Source of the DNA: Bolinopsis microptera | Lineage: Eukaryota > Ctenophora > Tentaculata > Lobata > Bolinopsidae | DNA: 64,000 bases | Assembly (NCBI RefSeq): GCF_026151205.1 | Contig: NC_087077.1 | Span: forward strand, 20,481,510 to 20,545,509 | Direction: 5' to 3' | In this document: positions 20,521 to 35,500 of the stretch, one piece after another | Position numbering within the stretch: the first letter of the stretch is position 1 | Layout: the number at the start of each line of letters is the position of its first letter | Notes under the pieces: generated by a model | The model's input: the letters and a program-made list of their open reading frames with translations, nothing else | What the model was told of the DNA's origin: nothing | The model's database searches: none | Program-made: the position numbers and the translations under genes

Positions 20521-23500
20521 GTAAGTACAGGAGGTACATGGTACATAACGTAAAGAGATATAACTTGGGGAAATTCGTGGCATGATAAAGGTACAATCTA
20601 GACAATGCACGGGAAGAAAGCTGGAATGATGAGCTGCTTTACCCGATGTGACAAAGCACATGCATGTGAATAGAGAACTAAAGATGGTAAAGTCTTTAGG
20701 GGGGGGGGGGGGGGGGGCGGGGGTCAGGCCATGATTACGTAATTTTGCTGTCAGGAGGGGGGCGGGGTCTTGATTACGGAGGGGGTAAAAATTGCTAAAA
20801 TATTGATTACGTAATTATATGTGAACGACCCCTGATTACAAAATCTGATCAGTAACTATTCAAGAAGAGAACAAACTGCCAAGTACATAGTAAACACACA
20901 AAATCATCGACAAAATCCAAGCATTAGCGATTCAAGTAATATTTGGTGACAGCCGCCAATTTGACCATCTGTGTGACCGCCCACGTGCTAAACTTCACCC
21001 AAGCGCAAGTACAAGCATATTGTAATGCAGAACAACTATTGAACACAGTATATTGTAATGATTTAGCAGAACAACTATTGAACACAGTATATTGTAATGA
21101 TTTAGCAGAACAACTATTGAACACAGTATATTGTAATGATTTAGCAGAACAACTATTGAACACAGTATATTGTAATGATTTAGCAGAACAACTATTGAAC
21201 ACAGCATATTGTAATGATTTAGCAGAACAACTATTGAACACAGTATATTGTAATGATTTAGCAGAACAACTATTGAACACAGCATATTGTAATGATTTAG
21301 CAGAACAACTATTGAACACAGTATATTGTAATGATTTAGCAGAACAACTATTGAACACAGTATATTGTAATGTTTTAGCAGAACAACTATTGAACACAAT
21401 ATATTGTAATGATTTAGCAGAACAACTATTGAACACAGTATATTGTAATGATTTAGCAGAACAACTATTGAACACAGTATATTGTAATGATTTAGCAGAA
21501 CAACTATTGAACACAGCATATTGTAATGATTTAGCAGAACCACTATTGAACACAGTATATTGTAATGATTTAGCAGAACAACTATTGAACACAGTATATT
21601 GTAATGATTTAGCAGAACAACTATTGAACACAGTATATTGTAATGTTTTAGCAGAACAACTATTGGACACAGTATATTGTAATGATTTAGCAGAACAACT
21701 ATTGAACACAGTATATTGTAATGATTTAGCAGAACAACTATTGAACACAGTATATTGTAATGATTTAGCAGAACAACTATTGAACACAGCATATTGTAAT
21801 GATTTAGCAGAACAACTATTGAACACAGTATATTGTAATGATTTAGCAGAACAACTATTGAACACAATATATTGTAATGATTTAGCAGAACAACTATTGA
21901 ACACAGTATATTGTAATGTTTTAGCAGAACAACTATTGAACACAGTATATTGTAATGATTTAGCAGAACAACTATTGAACACAGTATATTGTAATGATTT
22001 AGCAGAACAACTATTGAACACAGTATATTGTAATGATTTAGCAGAACAACTATTGAACACAGCATATTGTAATGATTTAGCAGAACAACTATTGAACACA
22101 GTATACTTAAAATAACATGCTTGTGTTGGCTGGTTGCAGTACATATTAGTGAGTATGTAGATAGTGAGTATGTGGGTTGATGGCAGCTCGTTCTTTCGAC
22201 TATCTTGATTAATGAACAATAGTGACAAGGATTAGAGAAATATTTTCAAATTTGATTATAATATTTTAATAGTTTATGATAAAATATAATGGAACAAGGA
22301 ATGCTGGGCTGAATCAAACAAAGATTTTGAGCTTTGCAACTTTTCAATACGTCTTAAAGTGACCATTGCACCATTTCGTACATCTTTGTCTTGAAAGTCA
22401 TGTTCAGGACAGCCGCATTTGCTGCATTTGTAAATAGAAATAACTAATATGGAAAATTCGGTTATTACAATTTGCTTTTCACAAATTGTTACTACTACCC
22501 TGCCACTGTAATCTGTTTAGGTGTTTTAATTTTAAGTGTTTTAATTTTAAATTTACTTGTCACTCTACTATGATTAATAACGTTTTACTTTATCATTGTA
22601 TAATTTGGATAATAAAAACTAAGAGGGTAATAAGCTACCAGCTGTGCGTGATGTAGTAATTCTATCATTAACAATAGCAGGTGGTTTCAAGACACTGCCC
22701 AGTAACCATAATCATTCATGTGGACAGTAAACACACGTGCTACTCATCCATGTGGGCAGTAAACACACGTGCTACGCCCAGATAGGGGGTGCTACGTTAT
22801 TAGTACACACACGTGCTAATGATACGGTCACGTGCAAGTAATTAGGAGCGTAGTTTATTGTAATATGACTGTAGTCATGGTAATTTAATCAGTAATTATC
22901 TCCTCAACTCCTTCCAGACCATTCTTCCACTTTACTGTTATGATCACGTAATAACAACAAAACGGCTGCGTTGGTTTGGACATGTCAGTAGAATGCCTGA
23001 AGATCGGTTACCCGACTATCTACTTGAATCTTTGAATGGAAACCCAAGCATGGAAAGAGATCAAGAGGCAGGCCTAGGAGGAGCTTGAATGATGTATTTA
23101 TTGAGGATGCTGAGCAGAGATTGGATCGGAATGGACTCACGATTGATTGTATGAAAAGATTAGCTGCAGACCGAAAGGGATGGAGAAATGTTACCCGCCG
23201 AAGTTGTATAATACAAAGTAATGACGCAGTCGACGCAGACTAATCCTTTGGACGGAGGTCTCGCCATGTAACATGTATGTAATGTACATGTAACATATTA
23301 ACGGCCAGGCTCACCATATGAGCACCATAATATCTTCTTATATTCTGGGATAAACACAGTGTAGTAGCAATTCCCAGTACAACTGTAAAGTCACTGCAAT
23401 TACTGTAAAGTCACTGCAATAACTGTAAAGTCACTGTAATTACTGTAAAGTCACTGCAATTACTGTAAAGTCACTGCAATAACTGTAAAGTCACGCTTTG

Positions 23501-26500
23501 CTATCATGACATAACTTGGATGTTCTAGAATTGATAGCTATGTCTTAGAGTTTGAGAAATTAGCTTGGAACAATAATATTAAATAACTGATTGTTCTTAG
23601 TACTACCACTATGTTTAATAAAGAATGCAACAAAAGGAAGGAATAAGAAATATTATAATTATAATAAATGGTCAGCTAACCTTTTGTTAAACAGTCAATT
23701 AGTTAACCGACGACCAATAATTATTGTAACACATAACACAAAGTAGTTACCATAGTTACACTACTAGTTACCATAGTAACACATAACACAAAGTAGCCTC
23801 TAATTATTGTTACACATAACACAAAGTAGCCTCTCAAAGATTCACGAATCTTACTTACTTTACACTGTAAAATATCTAACTCTCTTGATGAAAAGTTATG
23901 TACACCTTCGTATACAACTGGCCCAATTTGCATCCGCATTTAAATATTTATTTGTGCAGGTTAAACAATGCTCTTATTGCGTGATCAGCGCCCCAATTTT
24001 ATAGTAAATGGAGATCGGAGAGATTTATTGAACATTAATAAACTAGTAAACTCAGTCTACTAAGTTAACCTCCCCTCGTAGAGCACAACATGTGCTCCTA
24101 GTGAAATTTGTTGATCAGTTTAAAGAAACTGTGCATGACCAGGCTAGTGAAATTTGTTGGCAGTTCAAAGAATCTGTGTGTGACCAGGCTTATCTTTTCG
24201 ACTTTTCAATAATTTAATTTGTGTTTCGTCATGAAATTCAGAAAATTTGGGTTGTTCGTGCGAAAGATAAGTGCGGCTGATAGGAGTAGTATCACGTGAT
24301 AATACTACTTCAATAGCACTAGTTGGCCCCTTGCCAAACCTGTGCCATCGTGATAATTCATTATCGTGTCTTAGTCTTGTAAATTTAACATTCTTTGGGT
24401 AAAGTTTTTTATTCGTGGCCCCCTCTTTCCAGCCTTGCGTTACCAGCCAGTTTTAGTCCCTTTAATCTAGAATGTGAGTACAAGGTTTTCAGTAGGAGTA
24501 TGACCCTAAGTCGTGTGTAGGTCTCGTTTTAAGCCACTATTCCTTTAGTTGTAGTCTGCTTGAAGAAGCACGAGTCTCGTTTTAAGCCACTATTCCTTTA
24601 GTTGTAGCCTGCTTGAAGAAGCACGTGTCTCGTTTTAAGCCACTATTCCTTTAGTTGTAGCCTGCTTGAAGAAGCACGTGTCTCGTTTTAGGCCACTATT
24701 CCTTTAGTTGTAGTCTGCTTGAAGAAGCACGTGTCTCGTTTTAGGCCACTATTCCTTTAGTTGTAGTCTGCTTGAAGAAGCACGTGTCTCGTTTTAAGCC
24801 ACTATTCCTTTAGTTGTAGCCTGCTTGAAGAAGCACGTGTCTCGTTTTAAGCCACTATTCCTTTAGTTGTAGCCTGCTTGAAGAATGAAGAAGCACGTGT
24901 CACTTTTTAAGCCACTATTCCTTTAGTTGTAGTCTGCTTGAAGAAGCACGTGTCTCGTTTTAAGCCACTATTCCTTTAGTTGTAGCCTGCTTGAAGAAGC
25001 AAGTGTCTCGTTTTAAGCCACTATTCCTTTAGTTGTAGTCTGCTTGAAGAAGCACGTGTCTCGTTTTAAGCCACTATTCCTTTAGTTGTAGCCTGCTTGA
25101 AGAAGCAAGTGTCTCGTTTTAAGCCACTATTCCTTTAGTTGTAGTCTGTTTGAAGAAGCACGTGTCTCGTTTTAAGCCACTATTCCTTTAGTTGTAGTCT
25201 GCTTGAAGAAGCACGTGTCTCGTTTTAAGCCACTATTCCTTTAGTTGTAGCCTGCTTGAAGAAGCAAGTGTCTCGTTTTAAGCCACTATTCCTTTAGTTG
25301 TAGTCTGCTTGAAGAAGCACGTGTCTCGTTTTAAGCCACTATTCCTTTAGTTGTAGCCTGCTTGAAGAAGCACGTGTCACTTTTTAAGCCACTATTCCTT
25401 TAGTTGTAGTCTGCTTGAAGAAGCACGTGTCTCGTTTTAAGCCACTATTCCTTTAGTTGTAGCCTGCTTGAAGAAGCAAGTGTCTCGTTTTAAGCCACTA
25501 TTCCTTTAGTTGTAGTCTGCTTGAAGAAGCACGTGTCTCGTTTTAAGCCACTATTCCGTTATTTGTACTTTGTATTCTGCTTGAAGAAGCACGAGTCTCC
25601 CTGCTCCTCCGACTGATGACTGTTTAGTTCTTGTACTAGTTAATTTGTCTGCCAAAAGCTCCTAAAGTCAGGTTAGAAATAGGTTGTCCCCTTCTAAAGG
25701 TGGTATTTCTACAGGGAAGAGTTTGAACACATTGTCCAAGTTCCTAAAAGAGTACAACACAACTAATCAGTACGTTGTGACAGTCCTCCCCGACGAAATG
25801 AGACACGAGGTACACATGCCTCCTTTCTTACAGTGCGGCACTTACAGTCACAACTTACTGGTAATTACTTTATATCTCGGAGCTCAATATAACAGATATA
25901 TCGTATCCAGATTTTTATGCTAAAATTTATTAACTCTGTTAAACATTTCCCCTCCACACTTAAATTTAAGCCTCTGTAATCTATCCAGGAGTTGAACCTG
26001 TGGATGGGATCAGGTGACACAGCTTCACAAGTACACTACGATGCTGACCACAATATACACTGTCTGCTTGCAGGTAATGTGTTCACGCACTGTAGTTATA
26101 TATGACAATACTCACTTTCCAATCATTCCTCTTAACATAAAACAACTTTGTTTTATGACAATACTTACACGATTACACGATTTTTACACGATTAGAAAAT
26201 TTATTAGTTATACTGGAATAATAACAATTTTAAAATTAAAAAAATACTCACTTTCCAATCATCCCTCTTAACATTTCCTCAATGTTTACCTTTTCAGGGA
26301 AGAAATCCTTCTTTATGATCCATCCTGACCAGTATCATAAGATGTATATGGAGCGATTAGAACACACTGGCTCTAATTACTGCCCCAATATAAACCAGGT
26401 GGGAATTATACCAGATATTTTGCATCTTTCTGTGCAAGCAGTGTATATTAGGCTATGTATTCTTAATATTCGTGGCACGCCCCCATTTCTTGCCCCCATA

Positions 26501-29500
26501 GAAACAAATAATGTTAGATTGTAAAATAAACCATCCTAAGGGTTTTTACTAAAATTGTGGCACAACTTGCCTCTATCAATAAAGCGTCTTATTACTTGCT
26601 CAATTATTGGTAAGTGATTTCCATCATAGTTGTTAATAGCTTAAGCAGACTAAGCTAGAGTAGGGTAGAAAATACTAGTAATAGCTCGATAATTAGCAAA
26701 TGACGAGATGAGGGCCGTGTCACAAAAATCTTGAATACACCCCCTATTATATAATATCCATCCTCTCTGTGATTATTTGAAGACTCATATAACTAACTGC
26801 ATGTGCGCGCAAACTCCAAATGACAATTTTGTTTACATCATTGCGCAACAAATACGCGCGGTTGCGCGCGCACATATTCATTATTCGAGTATATTATTGT
26901 GGCTCTTAAATTGTTTGGCTGGCATTATCAATTGAATACTAATATTCTCAAGATGTGTGTGTTCGTTCGCGTGTAATTTCCGAGCGGCTTAATCAAGAAA
27001 CCGGTAAAAGGTTCCTGTAAGTGCTCGGCCATGGTTGTCCGAAGTAAAAGAAAAAGGGTGGTTTTCATAGATGACCCTGCTGCCTTGCAGCTAAACAACG
27101 TAAAGTAAGTATTAGATATGTGGGAGGCACCCAGAATAAAATTGTGGTCTGTTTGGAATGAGCCAGTTCAATAAAAAAAAAGTGATTTTGCATGACTTAT
27201 TGTATATTCTGAACAACTCCAAAACAGAGGTACTGTTTCAGAACAGAGTGGATATGTTAGAACAAAGTAGCATTGCAGATGTAGATTACCAGTGGGACAT
27301 GCTCTACCCAGGCGACTGTATCTTTATCCCCGCCCAATACACTCATCAGGTAAATTTCATTCTTTCTTCTTTGTGTCTGTAATTTTAACATGTAAGATCA
27401 TGTCTCGCAAAAAACCGGAGAAAGGTTTGTTCAAAGTGACAATGTAGTATCTACCCAGGTCCGCTCTTACGGAAGAAGTTTATCAGTAACAATACTCTGG
27501 GTTACACTACTAGTTATCATAGTTACACTACTAGTTACCATAGTTACACTACTAATTACCCAGGTCCGCTCCTACGGAAGAAGTATATCAGTAACAATAC
27601 TCTGGGACCCAACTGTGCAGTTTGACATCAGCAGTCTGGTTAACTGCCTCCCCAATAACCTGTCCTCTATTGCTGACAACCATGTGGTACGTTTATAGTT
27701 TCTAATTACAAAGGTTGATAGGGCTCATTCATTAAAGTTATTAAAGTTAGTTACTGTAACACCACATATTTTCGCGGGCACTTATTTTCGCGGGAACTTA
27801 TTTTCGCGAATTTAAATGATTTAATGAAGAAATAAGCTGAAGGGGCTATATTATATTATTAAAAGAGCTCGTTAATACAATTAATAAATCTTGAAAAATG
27901 GAAATATTTGTTAATTTGGACTGTACCGAACTGATAATATGATAAACCAGTAATATGCTTAATGAAGCTATGAAGTAATGTTGACATCATTGTTAATGTT
28001 AGATCTTCTGATGATACTTGACGTTCTTTTAGGTACATGATGCATTCATTTTGATAAGTTTATAGCATGTTGAACTAAGACTAAGCGTTGTTGATGAGTT
28101 TACACATCAGTGACTGACAATGTACCTGAATGCTTTTTTCACTAATTCACTTTGTATGTCGTCATGGAATTTAGAAAATCCGGGTCGGTCGAAAGATAAG
28201 AAGGATAAAGTTAAAGTGTGGCCTGGTCAACTGTCACCCCCCCCCCCCCCCCCCCCTGTGGCCTTAATATCATTACTAGGTACATTTTACAACGAATAAG
28301 CAATATCTATGTTTTTAAAATGCAGGTTACAAATCTTTTAAAATCATGCAATAAAAATTATAGATATACAGTTTACAGTATAAAAATCAAAGCGAAAATC
28401 ATAGCGGTATGATGAAAAACATTGTCATAAACAATATAAATAATTCACCCGTGCAAATGTGTGTACAATAGGTATAACTAGCAAAAGATTATATTCATCT
28501 TAAGTAACAGTCTTTTTTTGGTTCAGTACCCCGGCTGTGCTGATTCTGTCCTAGCGTGTTCTGTCTTACTGTTTAGTAGTAGAAGAGTTCAATAGCACCA
28601 AGGTAGTCCTTGATCCATTCTCCGAAGATGGTGTATTTTTGTCCAGCGTCGGTCAGTTTACCGCTCACACTTCGGCTGATATCAGCATCGAATCTGAAAG
28701 GAAATGACGTAAGAAGTCAATAAAATTTACCTTACTATGTAGTATGACAGTAAGATTTGCAGAGTAAGAAATCAATAAGGAATAAAAAGCAGAGAATCTT
28801 ATATAAAGTTTAAACTCACTGGGGTCCCAGGAAGTAGGTGATAGAGTATCTATCAAAGTCAACTTCAGCAACTCTGTGTCTGACTGAGGGCACCTTGTTG
28901 TCGATAAGGTCATCTACCAGCTTTCCGATGTTGACGATGAAGGAGTTTTCTCCGGTCACAGGAACGGCTCGGTACTGGTTCTTGTAGAGCACCTAAAAGA
29001 TTTCATCGTTTAAAAATTGAAAGAATTCTCGTTTAGTGGCTGAGAGTTATGAAAATATTAATTGACCTTTCATCTGGATCAAATTTTAAGGGGAGCACAT
29101 TTCAAATTTTGCATTAGGATTTAAATTGTTACCTCAAGACCATCGTTGTTGAAGGTGGAGAGGACGGTGACGGTAGAGTCAATGTGTTCCAGTTCTCTCA
29201 GGAGAGTTCCGTCAAAGTCAGAGTACATGTTGCTGTTGATCCTTTGAGAAATGTATTGTCAGAAAGGATTGGTAAACAAGAGGTTATTTAAATTAAGGAA
29301 ATAAAGGTAATTCTAAGGTTATTTAGGATTCAGAACGTGAGCGAATATACGTGACTCTAAAGTCTGACAATTCGGCTGATAGTACTGGACGAAGAAGAAT
29401 GTGTCTTACTTTCTTCGGATGGGGTATTTCCTGAGTCCCATAGCAGAGAACTCGTCCTCAGAAAAGAGAGCGGGCAGGTTGGGGTACTCCATGGCTCGGG

Positions 29501-32500
29501 CAATGCTCCTGATGAAAGCTCTTCCGACGTTCCTCCTGATTTCGAATCCAGCCTGGAAGGTCTCCTTGAATACTTTGTCGAAGGTGCAGTTACCGGTCTC
29601 GGGCCATACGTTGGGTTCCTGGCAGTCGTATCTGAGTTTCTCGAGGATGTCGTCACTCTCGAAGCTTGCAGCTCGGGTCTCGTGGGGTCCAATGTTGTAG
29701 AGGTTCTTGTATTGGAGGGTGTTCTCAACATCGTCAAGTCCGGGGCAGTATCCTGGATATTGGTTATTTTAGCGCCATATTCAAGAATTGCATCACCTGT
29801 ATTAGCAAAATTATAAATCTTAGATAATTTGTATGATAAATGAAAATTAATTAAATGATCACCTCGATAAGCATTCTTGTTGGCGGGGTTGTGTCTCCTG
29901 ATAGCAATCTCGTCCTTGACATCCTCATCCAGATCGTAGAACTGCTTCATGATGTCCTGCTCAAGAGAAGCGCTGTACTCAGGGACATCCACAACGTAGA
30001 AGTATCCGTATTTCTTCATGGACTGGAGGAGGAAGGGGTCGATGTAGGAGTTGTCGTTGAGGAGGTCCAAGTATGGGATTCTGGCTACCCCATCGAACAC
30101 ACCCTCATTTTGTTCCGGTCACAGTCTGCAGGATTAATGATTGGTTATGATTGGTTCAAAACTGTTTGGAAAAAGTTAATCCTTGCAATTATAGGTTGCT
30201 GCTTAATGATTAATAATTAAGTATGTTTATCTTCGAAGTTATGTACTTACTTTTCCAAAAGGTCGGGAAGTAAAGCTGTTGCAGGAGCAACCAAAAGTAA
30301 AACCAGTGCGAACAGTTTCATAGCTATAATAAGATTTAGTAGGATTAAAGTCACTGCAAATTAGGAATTTAAGTACTTTAAATTAATTAATCAGCGAATA
30401 TAATTGGGAGTTTTCCGGACTTAATTGGGAGCAACATTTCTAATAAATAATTTAAATGAACAATAAAACAGAAATATCAGCGTTTTATAATGCATTTCAA
30501 TTGTATGGAAATAGTAGATAATCCTTAAATATAAAATGTATATGTGTACAAAGTTTTAGTTTAAAATAATCCTAGTCTTTACGGCAAAGAAAAAGTTTAG
30601 AAAATTTAAATTTCTCAATTTCTAAACAAAAATTCAGTCAAACATTTAGGTCCACTTATTTTAGAAGATGTCGTCATTTCATTCAAAAACCTTCGTTATG
30701 CCGAAGGTAATTGAATTCCTCATACCGTTTCAATCTAACCACGCTGAGAGTTCATCATCTCCTAAGGATTAAAGGCTGTCATAAAAAGTAATAAGGTTTT
30801 AATAACAGGACATTTGTAAACCTAAATAATAAATAATTCAAAGATTCTTAGCAAAACTTCGATGGGTCTTTACAGGATTTGAGGAGTTAGCAGTAAATGT
30901 ATAGTTTTTGAGGATCTTACTGTTTAGTAGTAGAATAGTTCAATAGCACCAAGGTAGTCCTTGATCCATTCTCCGAAGATGGTGTATTTTTGTCCAGCGT
31001 CGGTCAGTTTACCGCTCACACTTCGGCTGATATCAGCATCGAATCTGAAAGGAAATGACGTAAGAAGTCAATGAAATTTACCTTACTATGTAGTATGACA
31101 GTAAGATTTGCAGAGTAAGAAATAAATAAGGAATAAAAAGCAGAGAATCTTAAAAACAAAGTTTAAACTCACTGGGGTCCCAGGAAGTAGGTGATAGAGT
31201 ATCTATCAAAGTCAACTTCAGCAACTCTGTGTCTGACTGAGGGCACCTTGTTGTCGATCAGGTCATCTACCAGCTTTCCGATGTTGACGATGAAGGAGTT
31301 TTCTCCGGTCACGGGAACGGCTCGGTACTGGTTCTTGTAGAGCACCTAAAAGATTTCATCGTTTAAAAATTGAATGAATTTTCGTTTAGTGGCTGAGAGT
31401 TATGAAAATATTAATCGACCTTTCATCAATATCAAATTTTATAGAGCACATTTCAAATTTTGCATTAGGATTTAAATTGTTACCTCAAGACCATCGTTGT
31501 TGAAGGTGGAGAGGACGGTGACGGTAGAGTCAATGTGTTCCAGTTCTCTCAGGAGAGTTCCGTCAAAGTCAGAGTACATGTTGCTGTTGATCCTTTGAGA
31601 AATGTATTGTCAGAAAGGATTGGTAAACAAGAGGTTATTTAAATTAAGAAAATAAAGGTAATTCAAAGGTTATTTAAGGATTCATAACGTGAGCGAATAT
31701 ACTTGACTCTAAAGTCTGACAATTGGGCTGATAGTACTGGACGAAGAAGAATGTTTCTTACTTTCTTCGGATGGGGTATTTCCTGAGTCCCATAGCAGAG
31801 AACTCGTCCTCAGAAAAGAGAGCGGGCAGGTTGGGGTACTCCATGGCTCGGGCAATGCTCCTGATGAAAGCTCTTCCGACGTTCCTCCTGATTTCGAATC
31901 CAGCCTGGAAGGTCTCCTTGAATACTTTGTCGAAGGTGCAGTTACCGGTCTCGGGCCATACGTTGGGTTCCTGGCAGTCGTATCTGAGTTTCTCGAGGAT
32001 GTCGTCACTCTCGAAGCTTGCAGCTCGGGTCTCGTGGGGTCCAATGTTGTAGAGGTTCTTGTATTGGAGGGTGTTCTCAACATCGTCAAGTCCGGGGCAG
32101 TATCCTGGATATTGGTTATTTTAGCGCCATATTCAAGAATTGCATCACCTATATTAGCAAAATTATAAATCTTAGATAATTTGTATGATAAATGAAAATT
32201 AATTAAATGATCACCTCGATAAGCGTTCTTGTTGGCGGGGTTGTGTCTCCTGATAGCAATCTCGTCCTTGACATCCTCATCCAGATCGTAGAACTGCTTC
32301 ATGATGTCCTGCTCAAGAGAAGCGCTGTACTCAGGGACATCCACAACGTAGAAGTATCCGTATTTCTTCATGGACTGGAGGAGGAAGGGGTCGATGTAGG
32401 AGTTGTCGTTGAGGAGGTCCAAGTATGGGATTCTGGCTACCCCATCGAACACACCCTCATTTTGTTCCGGCCACAGTCTGCAGGAGTGATGATTGGTAAT

Positions 32501-35500
32501 GATTCGTTAACTGTTTGGAAAAGGTTAATCCTTGCAATTATAGGTTGCTGCTTAATGATTAATAATTAAGTATGTTTATCTTCGAAGTTATGTACTTACT
32601 TTTCCAAAAGGTCGGGAAGTAAAGCCGTTGCAGGAGCAACCAAAAGTAAAACCAGTGCGAACAGTTTCATAGCTATAATAAGATTTAGTAGGATTAAAGT
32701 CACTGCAAATTAGGAATTTAAGTACTTTAAATTAATTAATCAGCGAATATAATTGGGAGTTTTCCGGACTAAATTGGGAGCAACATTTCTAATAAATAAT
32801 TTAAATGAACAATAAAACAGAAATATCAGCGTTTTATAATGCATTTCAATTGTATGGAAATAGTAGATAATCCTTAAATATAAAATTTATATGTGTACAA
32901 AGTTTTAGTTTAAAATAATCCTAGTCTTTACGGCAAAGAAAAAGTTTAGAAAATTTAAATTTCTCAATTTCTAAACAAAAATTCAGTCAAACATTTAGGT
33001 CCACTTATTTTAGAAGATGTCGTCATTTCATTCAAAAACCTTCGTTATGCCGAAGGTAATTGAATTCCTCATACCGTTTCAATCTAACCACGCTGAGAGT
33101 TCATCATCTCCTAAGGATTAAAGGCTGTCATAAAAAGTAATAAGGTTTTAATAACAGGACATTTGTAAACCTAAAATAATAAAATAATTCAGAGATTCTT
33201 AGCAAAATTTCGATGGGTCTTTACAGGATTTGAGGAGTTAGCAGTAAATGTATAGTTTTTGAGGATCTTACTGTTTAGTAGTAGAAGAGTTCAATAGCAC
33301 CAAGGTAGTCCTTGATCCATTCTCCGAAGATGGTGTATTTTTGTCCAGCGTCAGTCAGTTTACCGCTCACACTTCGGCTGATATCAGCATCGAATCTGAA
33401 AGGAAATGACGTAAGAAGTCAATGAAATTTACCTTACTATGTAGTATGACAGTAAGATTTGCAGAATAAGAAATCAATAAGGAATAAAAAGCAGAGAATC
33501 TTAAAAACAAAGTTTAAACTCACTGGGGTCCCAGGAAGTAGGTGATAGAGTATCTATCAAAGTCAACTTCAGCAACTCTGTGTCTGACTGAGGGCACCTT
33601 GTTGTCGATCAGGTCATCTACCAGCTTTCCGATGTTGACGATGAAGGAGTTTTCTCCGGTCACGGGAACGGCTCGGTACTGGTTCTTGTAGAGCACCTAA
33701 AAGATTTCATCGTTTAAAAATTGAAAGAATTTTCGTTTAGTGGCTGAGAGTTATGAAAATATTAATCGACCTTTCATCAAGATCAAATTTTATAGAGCAC
33801 ATTTCAAATTTTGCATTAGGATTTAAATTGTTACCTCAAGACCATCGTTGTTGAAGGTGGAGAGGACGGTGACGGTAGAGTCAATGTGTTCCAGTTCTCT
33901 CAGGAGAGTTCCGTCAAAGTCAGAGTACATGTTGCTGTTGATCCTTTGAGAAATGTATTGTCAGAAAGGATTGGTAAACAAGAGGTTATTTAAGTTAAGG
34001 AAATAAAGGTAATTCTAAGGTTATTTAAGGATTCATAACGTGAGCGAATATACTTAACTCTAAAGTCTGGCATTTCGGCTGATAATACTGGACGAAGAAG
34101 AATGTTTCTTACTTTCTTCGGATGGGGTATTTCCTGAGTCCCATAGCAGAAAACTCGTCCTCAGAAAAGAGAGCGGGCAGGTTTGGGTACTCCATGGCTC
34201 GGGCAATGCTCCTGATGAAAGCTCTTCCGACGTTCCTCCTGATTTCGAATCCAGCCTGGAAGGTCTCCTTGAATACTTTGTCGAAGGTGCAGTTACCGGT
34301 CTCGGGCCATACGTTGGGTTCCTGGCAGTCGTATCTGAGTTTCTCGAGGATGTCATCACTCTCGAAGCTTGCAGCTCGGGTCTCGTGGGGTCCAATGTTG
34401 TAGAGGTTCTTGTATTGGAGGGTGTTCTCAACATCGTCAAGTCCGGGGCAGTATCCTGGATATTGGTTATTTTAGCGTCATATTCAAGAATTGCATCATC
34501 GATAGTAGTAAAATTATAAATCTTAGATAATTTTTATGATAAATGAAAATTAATTAAATGATCACCTCGATAAGCATTCTTGTTGGCGGGGTTGTGTCTC
34601 CTGATAGCAATCTCGTCCTTGACATCCTCATCCAGATCGTAGAACTGCTTCATGATGTCCTGTTCCAGAGAAGCGCTGTACTCAGGGACATCCACAACGT
34701 AGAAATATCCGTATTTCTTCATGGACTGGAGGAGGAAGGGGTCAATGTAGGAGTTGTCGTTGAGGAGGTCCAAGTATGGGATTCTGGCTACCCCATCGAA
34801 CACACCCTCATTTTGTTCGGGCCACAGTCTGCAGGATTAATGATTGGTTATGATTGGTTCAAAACTGTTTGGAAAAAGTTAATCCTTGCAATTATAGGTT
34901 GCTGCTTAATGATTAATAATTAAGTATGTTTATCTTCGAAGTTATGTACTTACTTTTCCAAAAGGTCGGGAAGTAAAGCTGTTGCAGGAGCAACCAAAAG
35001 TAAAACCAGTGCGAACAGTTTCATAGCTATAATAAGATTTAGTAGGATTAAAGTCACTGCAAATTAGGAATTTAAGTACTTTAAATTAATAAATCAGCGA
35101 ATATAATTGGGAGTTTTCCGGACAAAATTGGGAGCAACATTTCTAATAAATAATTTAAATGAACAATGAAACAGCAATATCAGCGTTTTATAATGCATTT
35201 CAATTGTATGGAAATAGTAAATAATCCTTAAATATCAAATTTATATTATGTGTACAAAGTTTTAGTTTAAAATAATCCTAGTCTTTACGGCAAACAAAAA
35301 GTTTAGAAAAATTTAAATTTCTCAATTTCTAAACAAAAATTCAGTCAAACATTTAGGTCCATTTATTTTAGAAGATGTCGTCATTTGATTCAAAAACCTT
35401 CGTTTTGCCGAAGGTAATTGAATTCCTCATACCGTTTCAATCTAACCACGCTGAGAGTTCATCTCCTAAGGATTAAAGGCTGTCATAAAAAGTAATAAGG

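Noticed and set aside
20924-22228. Long ORFs of 390, 434 and 356 codons with 13-residue repeats
   Set aside because: They are by-products of the 39-bp minisatellite, open on both strands at once, and lie in an intron of a well-supported gene.
24520-25598. CRISPR-like regular repeat array
   Set aside because: The units are contiguous with no unique spacers, in an animal intron; it is a minisatellite.
25684-27382. Separate small genes for each JmjC exon frame
   Set aside because: Each frame is bounded by GT-AG sites in matching phases and together they form one domain.
29357-30100. 247-codon frame starting MFDGVARIPYL and the similar frames in other copies
   Set aside because: It is exon 2 of the FYY gene read through intron 2 into exon 3 in the wrong frame. 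The spliced model restores a continuous IPNS-like domain.
29401-30220. Plus-strand frames of about 93-143 codons repeated at each FYY unit
   Set aside because: They are antisense shadows of exons 2 and 3; their conservation follows from the coding strand.
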